A DNA stretch of 64,000 nucleotides from WLMZ01 sp963732585 (GTDB lineage Bacteria; Actinomycetota; Acidimicrobiia; Acidimicrobiales; Ilumatobacteraceae): positions 868,001 to 932,000 of the forward strand of contig CAVSZY010000003.1 in NCBI GenBank assembly GCA_963732585.1, written 5' to 3'. Below the pieces are notes generated by a model. That model was given only the letters and a program-made list of their open reading frames with translations, did no database searches and was not told the origin of the DNA. A program made the translations under genes and the position numbers. Positions 43,765 to 52,896 of this stretch are shown piece after piece; position 1 is the first letter of the stretch; every line of letters begins with the position of its first letter.

Positions 43765-45870
43765 ATGACGACCACGACCGTGGATGGGGTGGCTGAACCA
43801 GCTGCCGTAGCGCCCGCCAAAAGCGACGAGCGCATTGCTTTTCGAGGACCAATGCGGCGATGGTTAATGTCGCCCGAGATCGGCGCATTGATCGGCGCGA
43901 TCGTGGTCTGGACGTTCTTCTGGGGTGCTGGGCGAACCTTCGGTGAGGCCGACACCACCCTCAACTGGCTTGATGTCGCTGGACCAACCGGCATTATGGC
44001 CACTGCAGTGGCCTTGTTGATGATCGGCGGCGAGTTCGATCTTTCCGCCGGCGTGCTTACCGGCGGCTCGGCGATCATGATCGGCCTCACCGCCACCTAT
44101 TTCAAAGGTGATGGCATCAACATCGGCTGGGCGATTCTCGCTGCCTTCCTGGTGGCCGGCGCTGTCGGCTGGTTCAACGGCTTCTTGGTCAACAAGACCG
44201 GCCTGCCGAGCTTTATTGTCACCTTGGCCTCGTTTTATGTGATTCGAGGAATCAACCTGATCATGGCCCAACGTTTGGCTAAAAAAGTGCAAGTATCCGG
44301 CATCGAGGAGCAAGAGGGCGCCACGTTCTTCAAGAAGTGGGTTGCCCACGAGTGGAGGTTCACGGAGTTCGCGGCTCGAGACAAAATTTTCGTGACGCTG
44401 GTGATCGTCGGCGCGGCGCTGTTCATCTTTGCGCTTCTCGAGCAGTCGTTCGTGCGTCGCAGCTCAATGTCGATGCCTGATGTCGGTGTCGCTGTCGCAG
44501 GCGTCATCGCCACCCTCATTGGCTTCTCCGGTCTGCTCAGGCAAGACGGTGTATCGAAGAACGCCATCTTTTCGGCGATCGGCGCCGCAGGCGTGGTGCT
44601 GACCGTGGTCGGTGTCGCCCGTGCGCGCTGGATGCCACGCCACAACGACGGCAACCACGGCCTACCTGCTGCGGCATTGCGCCGCCTGATGTTCGGCGCT
44701 GGCGGCGTGGCGCTGGCGTGCCTGACCCCGCTCGTGCTCGACCGCAAGGACGCCCAACCGGCGCTGACCTGGACCCCATCGTGGCTGCGTCCAGTGTTTG
44801 CAATCACCGCAGCGGCGATCGGATTTGCGATTGCCACCAAGGCCATCGCTCCGGCGTTGAGGGGCAAGTGGAAGCCAAGCTCGCCAATCAAGATTGCCCT
44901 CTTCGGCTTGTACAGTGGGCTGTTGCTGATGGTCGGTGTACTGGCCTTCTTGCAGCTGACCACGGTGCAAGGCCTGCGGGCGATCGTGATGGTGCTCCTG
45001 GCGACCGTCGGCATCGTCATGATGCTCAGCGCACGGGGTCTCGCCGGCGTGACGTCACGTCGGTCTCAGCTGTTGTTCGGCGTTCTCGCGGCTGTTGGCG
45101 TGTTCATCCTCGCTCTCGTCGTACGCGCCGACGCCGGAGCCGTTCGTTTCCGCACCGGCATGTTTTCAGCGCTTGTGCTCGGGGCCGTCGCGATCCTGGC
45201 AAACACCTCGGTCGAGTACTTCATGGCCAAGCGCACCGAGGCCGACCCGGCCGCCGACAAGCTGGGCAAACGTCTCCTCGTCACTGGCGCGGTGCTAGCG
45301 ATCGTTGGCCTGGTGATGCGCCTCGTCTGGACCAACCTCACTCCGGAGCATGCGGCTGAAGTCAAAGCCGCTGGCGGCTCAGTCGGCCAGATCGTGTTGC
45401 GTCAGTCGGTTCTCTGGTGGCTGTTAATCGCTGCGATCGGTGCCTTCGTATTGTTGAAGACCAAGTGGGGCAGCTGGATCTTTGCCGTCGGTGGCAACAA
45501 AGACGCTGCCCGCGCCGTCGGTGTTCCCGCCGACAAGGTCAAGGTCGGTCTGTTCGTCACGGTGTCGATGTGCGGCTGCCTCGCCGGGACGCTGATCGCC
45601 CTCCGTTACGGCACAGTCCAAGCCAACCAAGGCATCGGGGCAGAACTCGAATACATCATCGCCGCCGTCGTCGGTGGCTGCTTGATGACGGGCGGCTACG
45701 GCTCGGTCATCGGCGCCTCGCTCGGCGCGGCGATCATGGCCATGTCCGAGCAGGGTGTGCAGACCACCGGTTGGGACAGCAACGGTCGCTACGTGTTCCT
45801 CGGCGGCGTCCTGCTGATCGCCGTGCTCGTCAACAATTTCACCCGCAAGAAGGCACAGGAGGCCCGCTGA
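43765..45870 (+). CDS. Sugar-type ABC transporter permease with a large internal membrane insert
   Basis: A 701-residue permease of the RbsC/FrcC family (BPD_transp_2), about twice the normal length. The N-terminal family part is residues 35-180 (IMATAVALLMIGGEFDLSAGV, NGFLVNKTGLPSFIVTLASF). The C-terminal family part is 540-701, with the coupling helix WIFAVGGNKDAARAVGVPADKV. Between them lie about 330 residues with roughly ten hydrophobic segments (for example VGVAVAGVIATLIGFSGLL and ALVLGAVAILANTSVEYF) not found in ordinary members. The reading frame is open throughout. AGGGGG precedes the ATG by eight bases. Its stop overlaps the ATPase start (TGATG). Confidence 0.85.
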   Translation: MTTTTVDGVAEPAAVAPAKSDERIAFRGPMRRWLMSPEIGALIGAIVVWTFFWGAGRTFGEADTTLNWLDVAGPTGIMATAVALLMIGGEFDLSAGVLTGGSAIMIGLTATYFKGDGINIGWAILAAFLVAGAVGWFNGFLVNKTGLPSFIVTLASFYVIRGINLIMAQRLAKKVQVSGIEEQEGATFFKKWVAHEWRFTEFAARDKIFVTLVIVGAALFIFALLEQSFVRRSSMSMPDVGVAVAGVIATLIGFSGLLRQDGVSKNAIFSAIGAAGVVLTVVGVARARWMPRHNDGNHGLPAAALRRLMFGAGGVALACLTPLVLDRKDAQPALTWTPSWLRPVFAITAAAIGFAIATKAIAPALRGKWKPSSPIKIALFGLYSGLLLMVGVLAFLQLTTVQGLRAIVMVLLATVGIVMMLSARGLAGVTSRRSQLLFGVLAAVGVFILALVVRADAGAVRFRTGMFSALVLGAVAILANTSVEYFMAKRTEADPAADKLGKRLLVTGAVLAIVGLVMRLVWTNLTPEHAAEVKAAGGSVGQIVLRQSVLWWLLIAAIGAFVLLKTKWGSWIFAVGGNKDAARAVGVPADKVKVGLFVTVSMCGCLAGTLIALRYGTVQANQGIGAELEYIIAAVVGGCLMTGGYGSVIGASLGAAIMAMSEQGVQTTGWDSNGRYVFLGGVLLIAVLVNNFTRKKAQEAR

Positions 45871-46634
45871 TGAACGCTCCACTGCTCGAACTTCGCCACA
45901 TCTCCAAGCACTTCGGCAACGTCACCGCGTTGCAGGACGTATCGACCAAAGTCGAAGAGGCCGCAGTCACCTGCGTTCTCGGCGACAACGGCGCTGGTAA
46001 GTCGACGTTCATCAAAATTCTCTCCGGCCTGCACAAGCAGTCTGAAGGGGAGTACTTGATCGACGGCACACCTGTCGAACTCGAGTCGCCCCGCCAGGCC
46101 CGCGACCTCGGCATCGCCACGGTCTACCAAGATCTGGCAATGGCCCCGTTGATGTCGGTGTGGCGCAACTTCTTCCTCGGGGCTGAGCCGATGCGCGGCA
46201 AGATCTTGATGCGCAGCGCCTGGATGAAGCAGACGGCCAAAGATGAGATGGCCAAGATGGGTATCGATGTCCGCGACATCGATCAGCCGGTTGGCACTCT
46301 GTCGGGTGGCGAGCGCCAGTCCGTGGCCATCGCCCGCGCGGTGTACTTCGGCGCCCGGGTGCTGATTCTCGACGAACCAACATCGGCGCTGGGTGTCAAG
46401 CAGTCTGGTGTGGTGCTGCGTTACGTCCGCGCCGCAGCAGAGCGTGGCCTCGGCGTGATCTTCATCACCCACAACCCGAACCACGCCTATCCGGTCGGTG
46501 ATCGTTTCCTCGTGCTCAACCGTGGGCGCAGCCTTGGCGACTTCGCCAAGTCGGAAATCTCGCAGACGGAACTGACGCGGTTGATGGCTGGTGGCGCCGA
46601 GTTGGAAGCGCTGCAGCACGAGTTGAAGCGCTGA
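45870..46634 (+). CDS. Sugar-type ABC transporter ATP-binding protein (single domain, FrcA-like)
   Basis: A 254-residue ATPase with one ABC domain, unlike the double-domain RbsA. Walker A is GDNGAGKSTFIK, the signature LSGGERQSVAIARA and Walker B VLILDEPTSALG, with the D-loop as LGVKQS. The H-loop His lies in FITHNPNHAY, typical of the FrcA/XylG group. The ATG shares one base with the permease stop. It completes a three-gene importer; FrcA-type systems move fructose, ribose or mannose, but the sugar here is not determined. Confidence 0.9.
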   Translation: MNAPLLELRHISKHFGNVTALQDVSTKVEEAAVTCVLGDNGAGKSTFIKILSGLHKQSEGEYLIDGTPVELESPRQARDLGIATVYQDLAMAPLMSVWRNFFLGAEPMRGKILMRSAWMKQTAKDEMAKMGIDVRDIDQPVGTLSGGERQSVAIARAVYFGARVLILDEPTSALGVKQSGVVLRYVRAAAERGLGVIFITHNPNHAYPVGDRFLVLNRGRSLGDFAKSEISQTELTRLMAGGAELEALQHELKR

Positions 46635-46690
46635 TTCTTGGCGTTGAGCCTGGCGCCCCGAATCTGATCGGCTAGGGGCACAGGTTCAGC

Positions 46691-47536
46691 ATGGCCATTC
46701 TGCTTGCGCTCGCCTGTGCCGCTGTGTATGGCGTGGCTGACTTTTGCGGTGGCCGGGCGGCGCGTTTGACCTCGAGCATCGCCGTCACCCTCATCGGACA
46801 GGCGGCAAGCCTGTTGGTCGCCGTAGCCGCCGTCGTCATCGCTGGTGACGAGCTCGCACCGCGCGGCGACTGGGCGTGGGGCGCAGTCGCTGGTGTCGCC
46901 GGATCGATCGGGTTGGTGAGTTTCTACCGCGCCCTCGCCGACGGGGCGATGACCGTTATCGCACCAGTCACGGCGGTCATCAGCGCCGTCTTGCCCGCGA
47001 TTGTCGGCGTCGCCGGGGGCGAGCGCCCAGCGCCGTTGGCCTACGCCGGTATCGCCTGCGCGCTGATCGCCGTAGCTTTGATCAGCGGAGCCGTCGGTGA
47101 ACGCAACGCCAAGACCACCTCGACCACGATCATTTTGGCGGTGATCGCTGGCATCGGTTTCGCCTCGATCTTCATCGCTTATGATCGGGTCAGCGACGAC
47201 GCCGGGTTCTGGCCACTGATCGCCGCCCGCTTGACGTCGATCGCCGTCATGGTCGTGCTTGCGTTGAGCAAGCGTGGCGAGATCAGCGGGGTTCGCGCCA
47301 GCCTGACCCTGTGCATGGTCAGCGGCCTGCTCGACATGAGCGCCAACGTCTTTTACCTGATGGCGATCAAGCGCGGCATGCTCTCGATCGTTGCCGTGAT
47401 CGCTGCCCTCTATCCAGTCAGCACCGTTGCTTTGGCCTTCGGTATCGACAAGGAAAAGGTGACCCGGGCGCAAACGACCGGCATGGTCCTCGCTGCGGTC
47501 GCCCTCGCTGCGGTCAGCGTCGCCGGCGCTGGCTAA
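46691..47536 (+). CDS. EamA/DMT-superfamily transporter
   Basis: A 281-residue protein with ten predicted membrane helices in two EamA repeats. Repeat one starts AILLALACAAVYGVADFCGGRAA and ends at VALISGAVGERN. Repeat two starts IILAVIAGIGFASIFIAYDRVS. The DMT-like LYPVSTVALAFGIDKEKVTRAQTTGM closes it. Members export metabolites or amino acids. It converges on an acyl-CoA dehydrogenase gene, with the two stop codons overlapping as CTAA, so no terminator separates them. Confidence 0.87.
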   Translation: MAILLALACAAVYGVADFCGGRAARLTSSIAVTLIGQAASLLVAVAAVVIAGDELAPRGDWAWGAVAGVAGSIGLVSFYRALADGAMTVIAPVTAVISAVLPAIVGVAGGERPAPLAYAGIACALIAVALISGAVGERNAKTTSTTIILAVIAGIGFASIFIAYDRVSDDAGFWPLIAARLTSIAVMVVLALSKRGEISGVRASLTLCMVSGLLDMSANVFYLMAIKRGMLSIVAVIAALYPVSTVALAFGIDKEKVTRAQTTGMVLAAVALAAVSVAGAG

Positions 47537-48630
47537 CGCGGCAAGCCGAGCACACGCTCGCCGAGAATGTTGCGCATCACATTCGACGTGCCGCCCATGA
47601 TCGTGTAACCCGGGGCGTAGCACAGGCCGCGGGTGACCTCGTTCCACAGCATCGCCTCGGCGCCCAACGTGCGAAAGACGAACTCGGCGACCTGAAACTC
47701 ATGCTCCGTGCAGAAACACTTCGTCGCCGCGCTGAAGCCTGCGGGTGCCTGACGCAGCACCTCACGGGCCACAAGGATGCGCCCGATGCGGTACTTGCTC
47801 TCCAACGCAGCGATCTGCTGGCGCACAAGCGGATCGCCGGTGTCGGCGCGCTGACGAGCAATCAGGTACAAGGCGTGGTTGCTGACCAGGCGATCGATGC
47901 CGCCGCGCTCGTGTTCAAGCTGGGCCATGGTCTGTTTAAAGGCCGCTCCCTCGGTGCCAACCAGGTTCACCGCGCGTACCCGCACATCCGTGAAGAACAC
48001 CTCGCAAAAGTGGCGGTTAGTGGTCATGTCCTTGATCGGGCGGACCTCAATGCCAGGCAGGTTCATCGGCACGATAATCTCGCTGATCCCGGCGTGGGGA
48101 GGGCCCTCGCTGCGGGTCCGGCAGATCAGATAGCAATAGTCGGCGACCTCGCCAAAGCTGGTCCAGATCTTCTGGCCGTTGATGATGAAATCGTCGCCGT
48201 CCAACGCCGCTGAAGTCTTCAACCCTGCCAAGTCGCTGCCCGCGTCGGGCTCGCTCATGCCGATACACCACGTGGTCGTGCCGCTGAGGATCTGCGGCAG
48301 GAACTCGGCGCGCTGGTCAGGCGTGCCGTATTTGATCAAACTTGGGCCCATCTGACGATCGGCGAACCACAACGCAGCGATCGGCGCGCCAGCGCCGATC
48401 AACTCCTCGGCGACGATCAAACGATCGATCGGTGGGCGGCCGCCGCCACCGAACTCGCGGGGCCAGGTCATGCCCACCCAACCCAGCGCGGCCATCTCGA
48501 CGGCGAACTCGGCATGGAAGCCGTTGATCCAGCTGTCGTTGAATCGCCCGAAGCGCTGCACCGCCGATTGGGCAACCTCGCGGGCCTTGGCGCGCAGTGC
48601 CTGTTGCTCAGGGGTCCAGTCGAAGTCCAT
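47533..48630 (-). CDS. Acyl-CoA dehydrogenase
   Basis: A 365-residue FAD enzyme of the acyl-CoA dehydrogenase fold. It shows the FAD and substrate region CIGMSEPDAGSDLAGLKTSAALDGDDFIINGQKIWTSFG (CIGMSEPDAGSDLAGLKTSA, then FIINGQKIWTS) and the C-terminal GYTIMGGTSNVMRNILGERVLGLPR with the FAD-binding Gly-rich turn. The usual catalytic Glu position near the C-terminus is not obvious, as in FadE-type subunits from steroid and aromatic catabolism that function as heteromers. No partner ACAD is adjacent. Function in fatty acid or ring catabolism is inferred. Confidence 0.88.
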   Translation of the reverse strand: MDFDWTPEQQALRAKAREVAQSAVQRFGRFNDSWINGFHAEFAVEMAALGWVGMTWPREFGGGGRPPIDRLIVAEELIGAGAPIAALWFADRQMGPSLIKYGTPDQRAEFLPQILSGTTTWCIGMSEPDAGSDLAGLKTSAALDGDDFIINGQKIWTSFGEVADYCYLICRTRSEGPPHAGISEIIVPMNLPGIEVRPIKDMTTNRHFCEVFFTDVRVRAVNLVGTEGAAFKQTMAQLEHERGGIDRLVSNHALYLIARQRADTGDPLVRQQIAALESKYRIGRILVAREVLRQAPAGFSAATKCFCTEHEFQVAEFVFRTLGAEAMLWNEVTRGLCYAPGYTIMGGTSNVMRNILGERVLGLPR

Positions 48631-48697
48631 CGATCGATCGTACGCGGCATCCGTCTCCGCCGGCTATTTCGTCGGCATCAGCGAAGTGACTAGTCTG

Positions 48698-48718
48698 TAC
48701 AAGTCGAATACAAGTCGA
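48698..48718. repeat. Direct repeat upstream of icd
   Basis: TACAAGTCGA occurs at 48698-48707 and again at 48709-48718, eleven bases apart, about one helical turn. It stands just before the GAGGAGAGG ribosome binding region of icd, so it is in or next to the promoter or leader. Confidence 0.4.
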
Positions 48719-48732
48719 GGAGAGGCGCAACA

Positions 48733-49950
48733 GTGGCCAAGATCAAGGTAGAGAACCCCATCGTCGAGATGGACGGCGACGAAATGACACGGATCATCTG
48801 GCAGTTCATCAAGGACAAGCTGATCTTGCCGTACCTCGACATCGAACTCGACTACTTCGACTTGGGGATCGAGCATCGTGATGCCACCGACGACCAGGTG
48901 ACGATCGACTCTGCCAACGCCACCAAGAAGCACGGCGTGGCCGTGAAGTGCGCGACGATCACCCCTGACGAGGCCCGCGTCGAGGAGTTTGGCCTGAAGA
49001 AGATGTGGAAGTCGCCGAACGGCACGATCCGTAACATCCTCGGCGGCGTCATCTTCCGCGAACCGATCGTCATCTCCAACATTCCTCGTCTCGTGCCCGG
49101 CTGGACCAAGCCGATCATCATCGGCCGTCACGCCCACGGCGATCAGTACAAGGCCACCGACTACAAGGTGCCCGGCGCTGGCACGGTGACGCTGACCTAC
49201 ACGCCCGCCGACGGCAGCCAGCCGGTGGAGATGCAGGTCGCCAACTTCGGTGACGACGGCGGCGTCGTGATGGGGATGTACAACTACAACGATTCGATCC
49301 GTGATTTCGCCCGCGCCTCGCTGCGTTACGGCCTGAACCGTGGCCTGCCGGTCTATCTGTCCACCAAGAACACGATCATGAAGGCCTACGACGGCACGTT
49401 CAAGGACACCTTCGAGGAGATCTACCTCACCGAGTTCAAGACCGAGATGGACGCCGCCGGGTTGACCTACGAGCATCGCTTGATCGACGACATGGTGGCC
49501 TGCGCGATGAAGTGGGAGGGCGGCTATGTGTGGGCATGCAAGAACTACGACGGCGACGTGCAGTCCGACACCGTGGCCCAAGGGTACGGTTCGCTCGGTC
49601 TAATGACCTCGGTGTTGATGACCCCAGACGGCCGCACCGTCGAGGCCGAAGCAGCTCACGGCACGGTCACCCGCCACTACCGCGAGCACCAGAAGGGCAA
49701 CAAGACCTCGACCAACCCGATCGCCTCGATCTACGCCTGGACGCAGGGTTTGCAGTATCGCGGCCAGATGGACGGCACGCCAAAGGTTGTCGAGTTCGCC
49801 AATTCGCTCGAGCACGTGTGCATCGAGGCCGTCGAGGCCGGGGAAATGACCAAGGACTTGGCCATTCTGATCTCCAAGGACGCCCCCTACCTGCACACGG
49901 AGGACTTCCTCGACGCGCTCGATCAGCGCCTCGCGGCGAAGATGAAGTGA
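48733..49950 (+). CDS. icd: NADP-dependent isocitrate dehydrogenase
   Basis: A 405-residue TCA-cycle enzyme converting isocitrate to 2-oxoglutarate. It is of the homodimeric eukaryotic-like subclass II type, not the E. coli type. Diagnostic regions are VEMDGDEMTRIIWQFIKDKLI, the substrate loop SPNGTIRNILGGVIFREPI, GRHAHGDQYKATD and the coenzyme region EAAHGTVTRHYREHQKGNKTSTNPIAS (AAHGTVTRHYREHQKG, then STNPIASIYAW). Start is GTG after GAGGAGAGG. Its stop overlaps the HAD gene start. Confidence 0.95.
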   Translation: MAKIKVENPIVEMDGDEMTRIIWQFIKDKLILPYLDIELDYFDLGIEHRDATDDQVTIDSANATKKHGVAVKCATITPDEARVEEFGLKKMWKSPNGTIRNILGGVIFREPIVISNIPRLVPGWTKPIIIGRHAHGDQYKATDYKVPGAGTVTLTYTPADGSQPVEMQVANFGDDGGVVMGMYNYNDSIRDFARASLRYGLNRGLPVYLSTKNTIMKAYDGTFKDTFEEIYLTEFKTEMDAAGLTYEHRLIDDMVACAMKWEGGYVWACKNYDGDVQSDTVAQGYGSLGLMTSVLMTPDGRTVEAEAAHGTVTRHYREHQKGNKTSTNPIASIYAWTQGLQYRGQMDGTPKVVEFANSLEHVCIEAVEAGEMTKDLAILISKDAPYLHTEDFLDALDQRLAAKMK

Positions 49951-50612
49951 CGATCGCCGCGGTTCTGCTCGATTGGGGCCACACGCTGTTCGACACGGTC
50001 GGCAGCGTCGAGTTCATCGTCGAGTATTCGTCGGGCACCCAGCATCCGTTGAGTGCCGACGAAGCGTTCGATCTCTGGGAGCGGGCCCGCGTGGCCTCGC
50101 GCAGCGCCGAGGAACTTGCCAAGGGCCGCGATCTCTCCTTGGCCGTTCACCGCCAGTGTTGGCAGTCGTTGTGGACCGAACTAGAACAGCGCTGCCCGGG
50201 TATCAGCGACCCGCTCTATGCCTTCGAGATCGGCCCGCAGGGCTGGTCGCCCTATAGCGACACCCGGGCCTTCCTCTACGGACTCCAGGACCGCGAGTTG
50301 CCAGCGGTGATTGTCAGTGACGTGCCCTTCGATTTGCGACCGATTCTGGCGCACTACGACCTCGACCGCTTTATTCACACCTTCGTGCTCTCCGGTGAAC
50401 ACGGGATGCTGAAGTCGCAACTTGGGTTGTTTCACGTCGGCCTCGACGCCGTCGGGGTGCCCGCGTCGCAGGCCATCATGGTTGGCGACAATCACGTCAA
50501 TGACGGCGCAGCGATCGATGTCGGCATTCGTACCCTGCTGCTGCCACAGGTCGCCCACGGCCGACCACGTGGCCTCGCCGACGTGCTCGGCTACCTCGAC
50601 GCCAACCGCTAG
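49947..50612 (+). CDS. HAD-superfamily phosphatase-like protein
   Basis: A 221-residue HAD hydrolase. Motif I is present as LLDWGHTLFDT, where the first Asp is the nucleophile and the usual second Asp is replaced by Gly-His (DWGHT), a known variant. Motif II is IVSDVPF, and motif III/IV is MVGDNHVNDGAAIDVGIRT. GTG start at 49947 overlaps the icd stop (GTGA). The open frame extends antisense-like upstream inside icd, so the longer version was rejected. Substrate unknown; phosphoglycolate-like or nucleotide substrates are possible. Confidence 0.82.
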   Translation: MTIAAVLLDWGHTLFDTVGSVEFIVEYSSGTQHPLSADEAFDLWERARVASRSAEELAKGRDLSLAVHRQCWQSLWTELEQRCPGISDPLYAFEIGPQGWSPYSDTRAFLYGLQDRELPAVIVSDVPFDLRPILAHYDLDRFIHTFVLSGEHGMLKSQLGLFHVGLDAVGVPASQAIMVGDNHVNDGAAIDVGIRTLLLPQVAHGRPRGLADVLGYLDANR

Positions 50613-50671
50613 ACCTGCCGCTCGACACACTCGATACACCGCAATCGGCTTGCAGCCGTGAACAACGTGTG

Positions 50672-50685
50672 CGAACATATGTTCG
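50672..50685. promoter_or_regulatory. LexA-binding SOS box of dinB
   Basis: CGAACATATGTTCG is a perfect 14-bp palindrome that matches the Gram-positive/mycobacterial LexA core CGAAC-N4-GTTCG. It ends one base before the dinB start codon. LexA bound here would block transcription directly. Confidence 0.85.
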
Positions 50686-50686
50686 T

Positions 50687-51879
50687 ATGCGGGATGTTCC
50701 AAGCTTTCTCCACGCCGACTTGGACTCGTTCTACGCCTCGGTCGAACAGCGCGACAACCCCAAGCTGCGCGGTAAACCGGTGATCGTCGGCGGTGGTGGC
50801 GTGGTGCTCGCCGCCAGCTACGAGGCCAAGGCCTTCGGGGTCAGGGGGGCGATGAACGCCGGGCAGGCCCGTGCCCTGTGTCCGCAGGCGATCGTCGTCG
50901 AACCACACTTTGCCGCCTACGTGCAGGCCAGCAAGGACGTCTTCGCCATCTTCCACGACACCACCCCGCTGGTCGAGGGGTTGTCGATCGACGAAGCGTT
51001 TCTCGACGTCGGCGGACTGTGGCGACTCGTCGGCCCACCAGCCGAGGTCGCCCGCCGCCTTCGACAGCGAGTGCGCCAAGAGGCGGGCCTAGCGATCACC
51101 GTCGGCGGGGCAACCACCAAGTTTCTCGCCAAGGTGGCCAGCGACCACGCCAAGCCCGACGGTCTGTTGATCATCCCCGCCGGTGGCGAACTCGACTTCC
51201 TCCACCCGTTGCCGATCGAGCGGCTGTGGGGTGTCGGCCCGGTGACGTCGCAACGCCTGCGTGATCACGGCATCGCCACCATCGCCGAGATCTACCGTCT
51301 TGGGTCGCAGACCATCAGCTCGATCGTCGGGGGCGCCGCCGGCAACCACCTGTGGTCGATGTCCGCCAATCGTGACCCACGCCAAGTGCAAACCAGCCGA
51401 CGACGTCGCTCGATCGGCGCCCAACAGGCCCTCGGGCGACGCAAACGCACCCAACAAGAGCTCGACACCACGCTCGTCGGCTTGGTGGACCGCATCACCC
51501 GTCGGCTGCGCGACGCCGATCGTGTCGGGCGCACGCTGGTCCTGCGGCTGCGATTCGAAGACTTCACCAGCGCCACTCGCGCGACAGCATCCCGCAGGCG
51601 ACCAACAGCACCGATGTCGTCTTGCGCCACGCCCGCAAGCTGCTCGAGGCAGCCTGGCCGTTGATCGCCGCCAACGGCCTGACGTTGATCGGTATCAGCC
51701 TGTCAAACCTCGACGACGCCGATGCTGTGCAGCTGAGTTTGCCGATCGAGCTCGGCAGCGACGACCGCCTCGATGGCGTGCTCGACGCCGTGCGCGCCAA
51801 GTTCGGCTCGATGGCCGTGCAACGAACGGTCCATCTCGGCGTCGATCAGGGGCTCTGCGTGCCGATGCTCCCGGACTGA
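50687..51879 (+). CDS. dinB: DNA polymerase IV (DinB), interrupted by a one-base frameshift
   Basis: A Y-family translesion polymerase of about 397 residues. The palm motif FLHADLDSFYASVEQRDNP and the catalytic SIDEAFLDVG are intact, followed by the HhH thumb (LWGVGPVTSQRLRDHGI) and the start of the little finger. The frame is lost after FTSATRA. The other frame gives SIPQATNSTDVVLRHARKLLEAAWP to the end at 51879. Adding one C between 51583 and 51584 restores RAHSIPQAT, the family sequence. This is the only shift in the window that needs an added base. The ATG at 50687 is chosen because it follows the SOS box; translation is probably leaderless or nearly so. Confidence 0.85.
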
Positions 51880-51911
51880 GCAGTGCGCATGGAAAGTGCA
51901 AGACTGGGCAG

Positions 51912-52896
51912 ATGCGAGCAATTGTCCTGCGGCAACACGGCGGCCCCGAGCACCTGAACATCGAGGTCGTGCCCGACCCGCAGCCGGGTTCTGACCAGGT
52001 GCTCATCGATATCACCGCCACGGCGCTGAACCGTGCCGACCTGCTGCAAGTGCTTGGGCTCTATCCCAACCCGCGTGCGACCGAGGTGGAGATCCCTGGT
52101 CTCGAGTTTGCCGGGGTGGTCGCCGCTGTGGGCGCCCACGCGTCGCTGTGGAGGGTCGGCGACCGGGTGATGGGCATCGATGCCGATGGCGGCTACGCCG
52201 AGCGGATTGCCGTGCACGAGCGCCAACTGTTGGCGATCCCGACGAACATCGCCATCGCCGATGCGGCGGCGATACCGGAGGTGTTCCTCACCGCTTGGGA
52301 CGCGTTGGTGGTCCAGGGCGGCTTGACCAGTGGGCGGTGGTGCCTGGTACACGCTGGGGCCTCCGGCGTCGGTACCGCGGCGATCCAGATTGCCAAAGCG
52401 ATCGGGGCGCGGCGTCGCCGTCACCTGCAGCACGGGCAAGATCGAGGCCTGTCGCTCGCTCGGCGCCGACGTGGTCATCGACTACAAGGTTGACGACTTC
52501 GTCAGGGCCGTTGCCGAAGCAACCGGCGGTCGCGGCGTCGACACCATCCTCGACGTCATCGGCGGCGACTACGTCAACCGCAACCTCGCCGCTGCGGCCC
52601 TCAAGGGACGCATCATCCAGGTCGGGCTGATGGGCGGTGCCTCGACCGCAGTGAACCTCGGCATGATCCTCAGCAAGCGCATCTCGCTGATCGGCACGAC
52701 ATTGCGGGCCCGTCCGATCGAGGAAAAGATTGCCCTCACCCAGCGGTTTCAGGCAGAGATAATGCCGTTGTTCGACACCGGGGCCCTGCGTCCAATCATC
52801 GATTCGCGCTTCCCAATGGAGCAGATTCGTGAGGCTCACCAGTACATGGCGTCCAACGCCAACAGCGGCAAGATCATCATCGACATCACACGTTGA
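51912..52896 (+). CDS. NAD(P)H:quinone oxidoreductase (QOR/PIG3-like), one-base frameshift
   Basis: A medium-chain zinc-free oxidoreductase of about 327 residues, reducing quinones or alkenals. The N-terminal frame has MRAIVLRQHGGPEHLNIEV, ALNRADLLQVLGLYP, PGLEFAGVVAAVG and HAGASGVGTAAIQIAKAIGA, the cofactor motif. The frame then breaks. The rest (VAVTCSTGKIEACRSLGADVVIDY to IIIDITR) is in another frame. Removing one base at 52410-52412 restores AIGARVAVTCSTGK. The stop overlaps the convergent DUF1501 gene by 11 bases. Six of the seven shifts in this window are extra bases like this one. Confidence 0.85.

Noticed and set aside
49512..49946. Extended N-terminus for the HAD protein
   Set aside because: This part lies in a shadow frame of icd with Arg-rich translation. 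The HAD motif starts just after the GTG at 49947, which overlaps the icd stop.
51622..51879. Independent small gene after dinB
   Set aside because: The translation is the DinB C-terminus and connects to the main frame by one added base.
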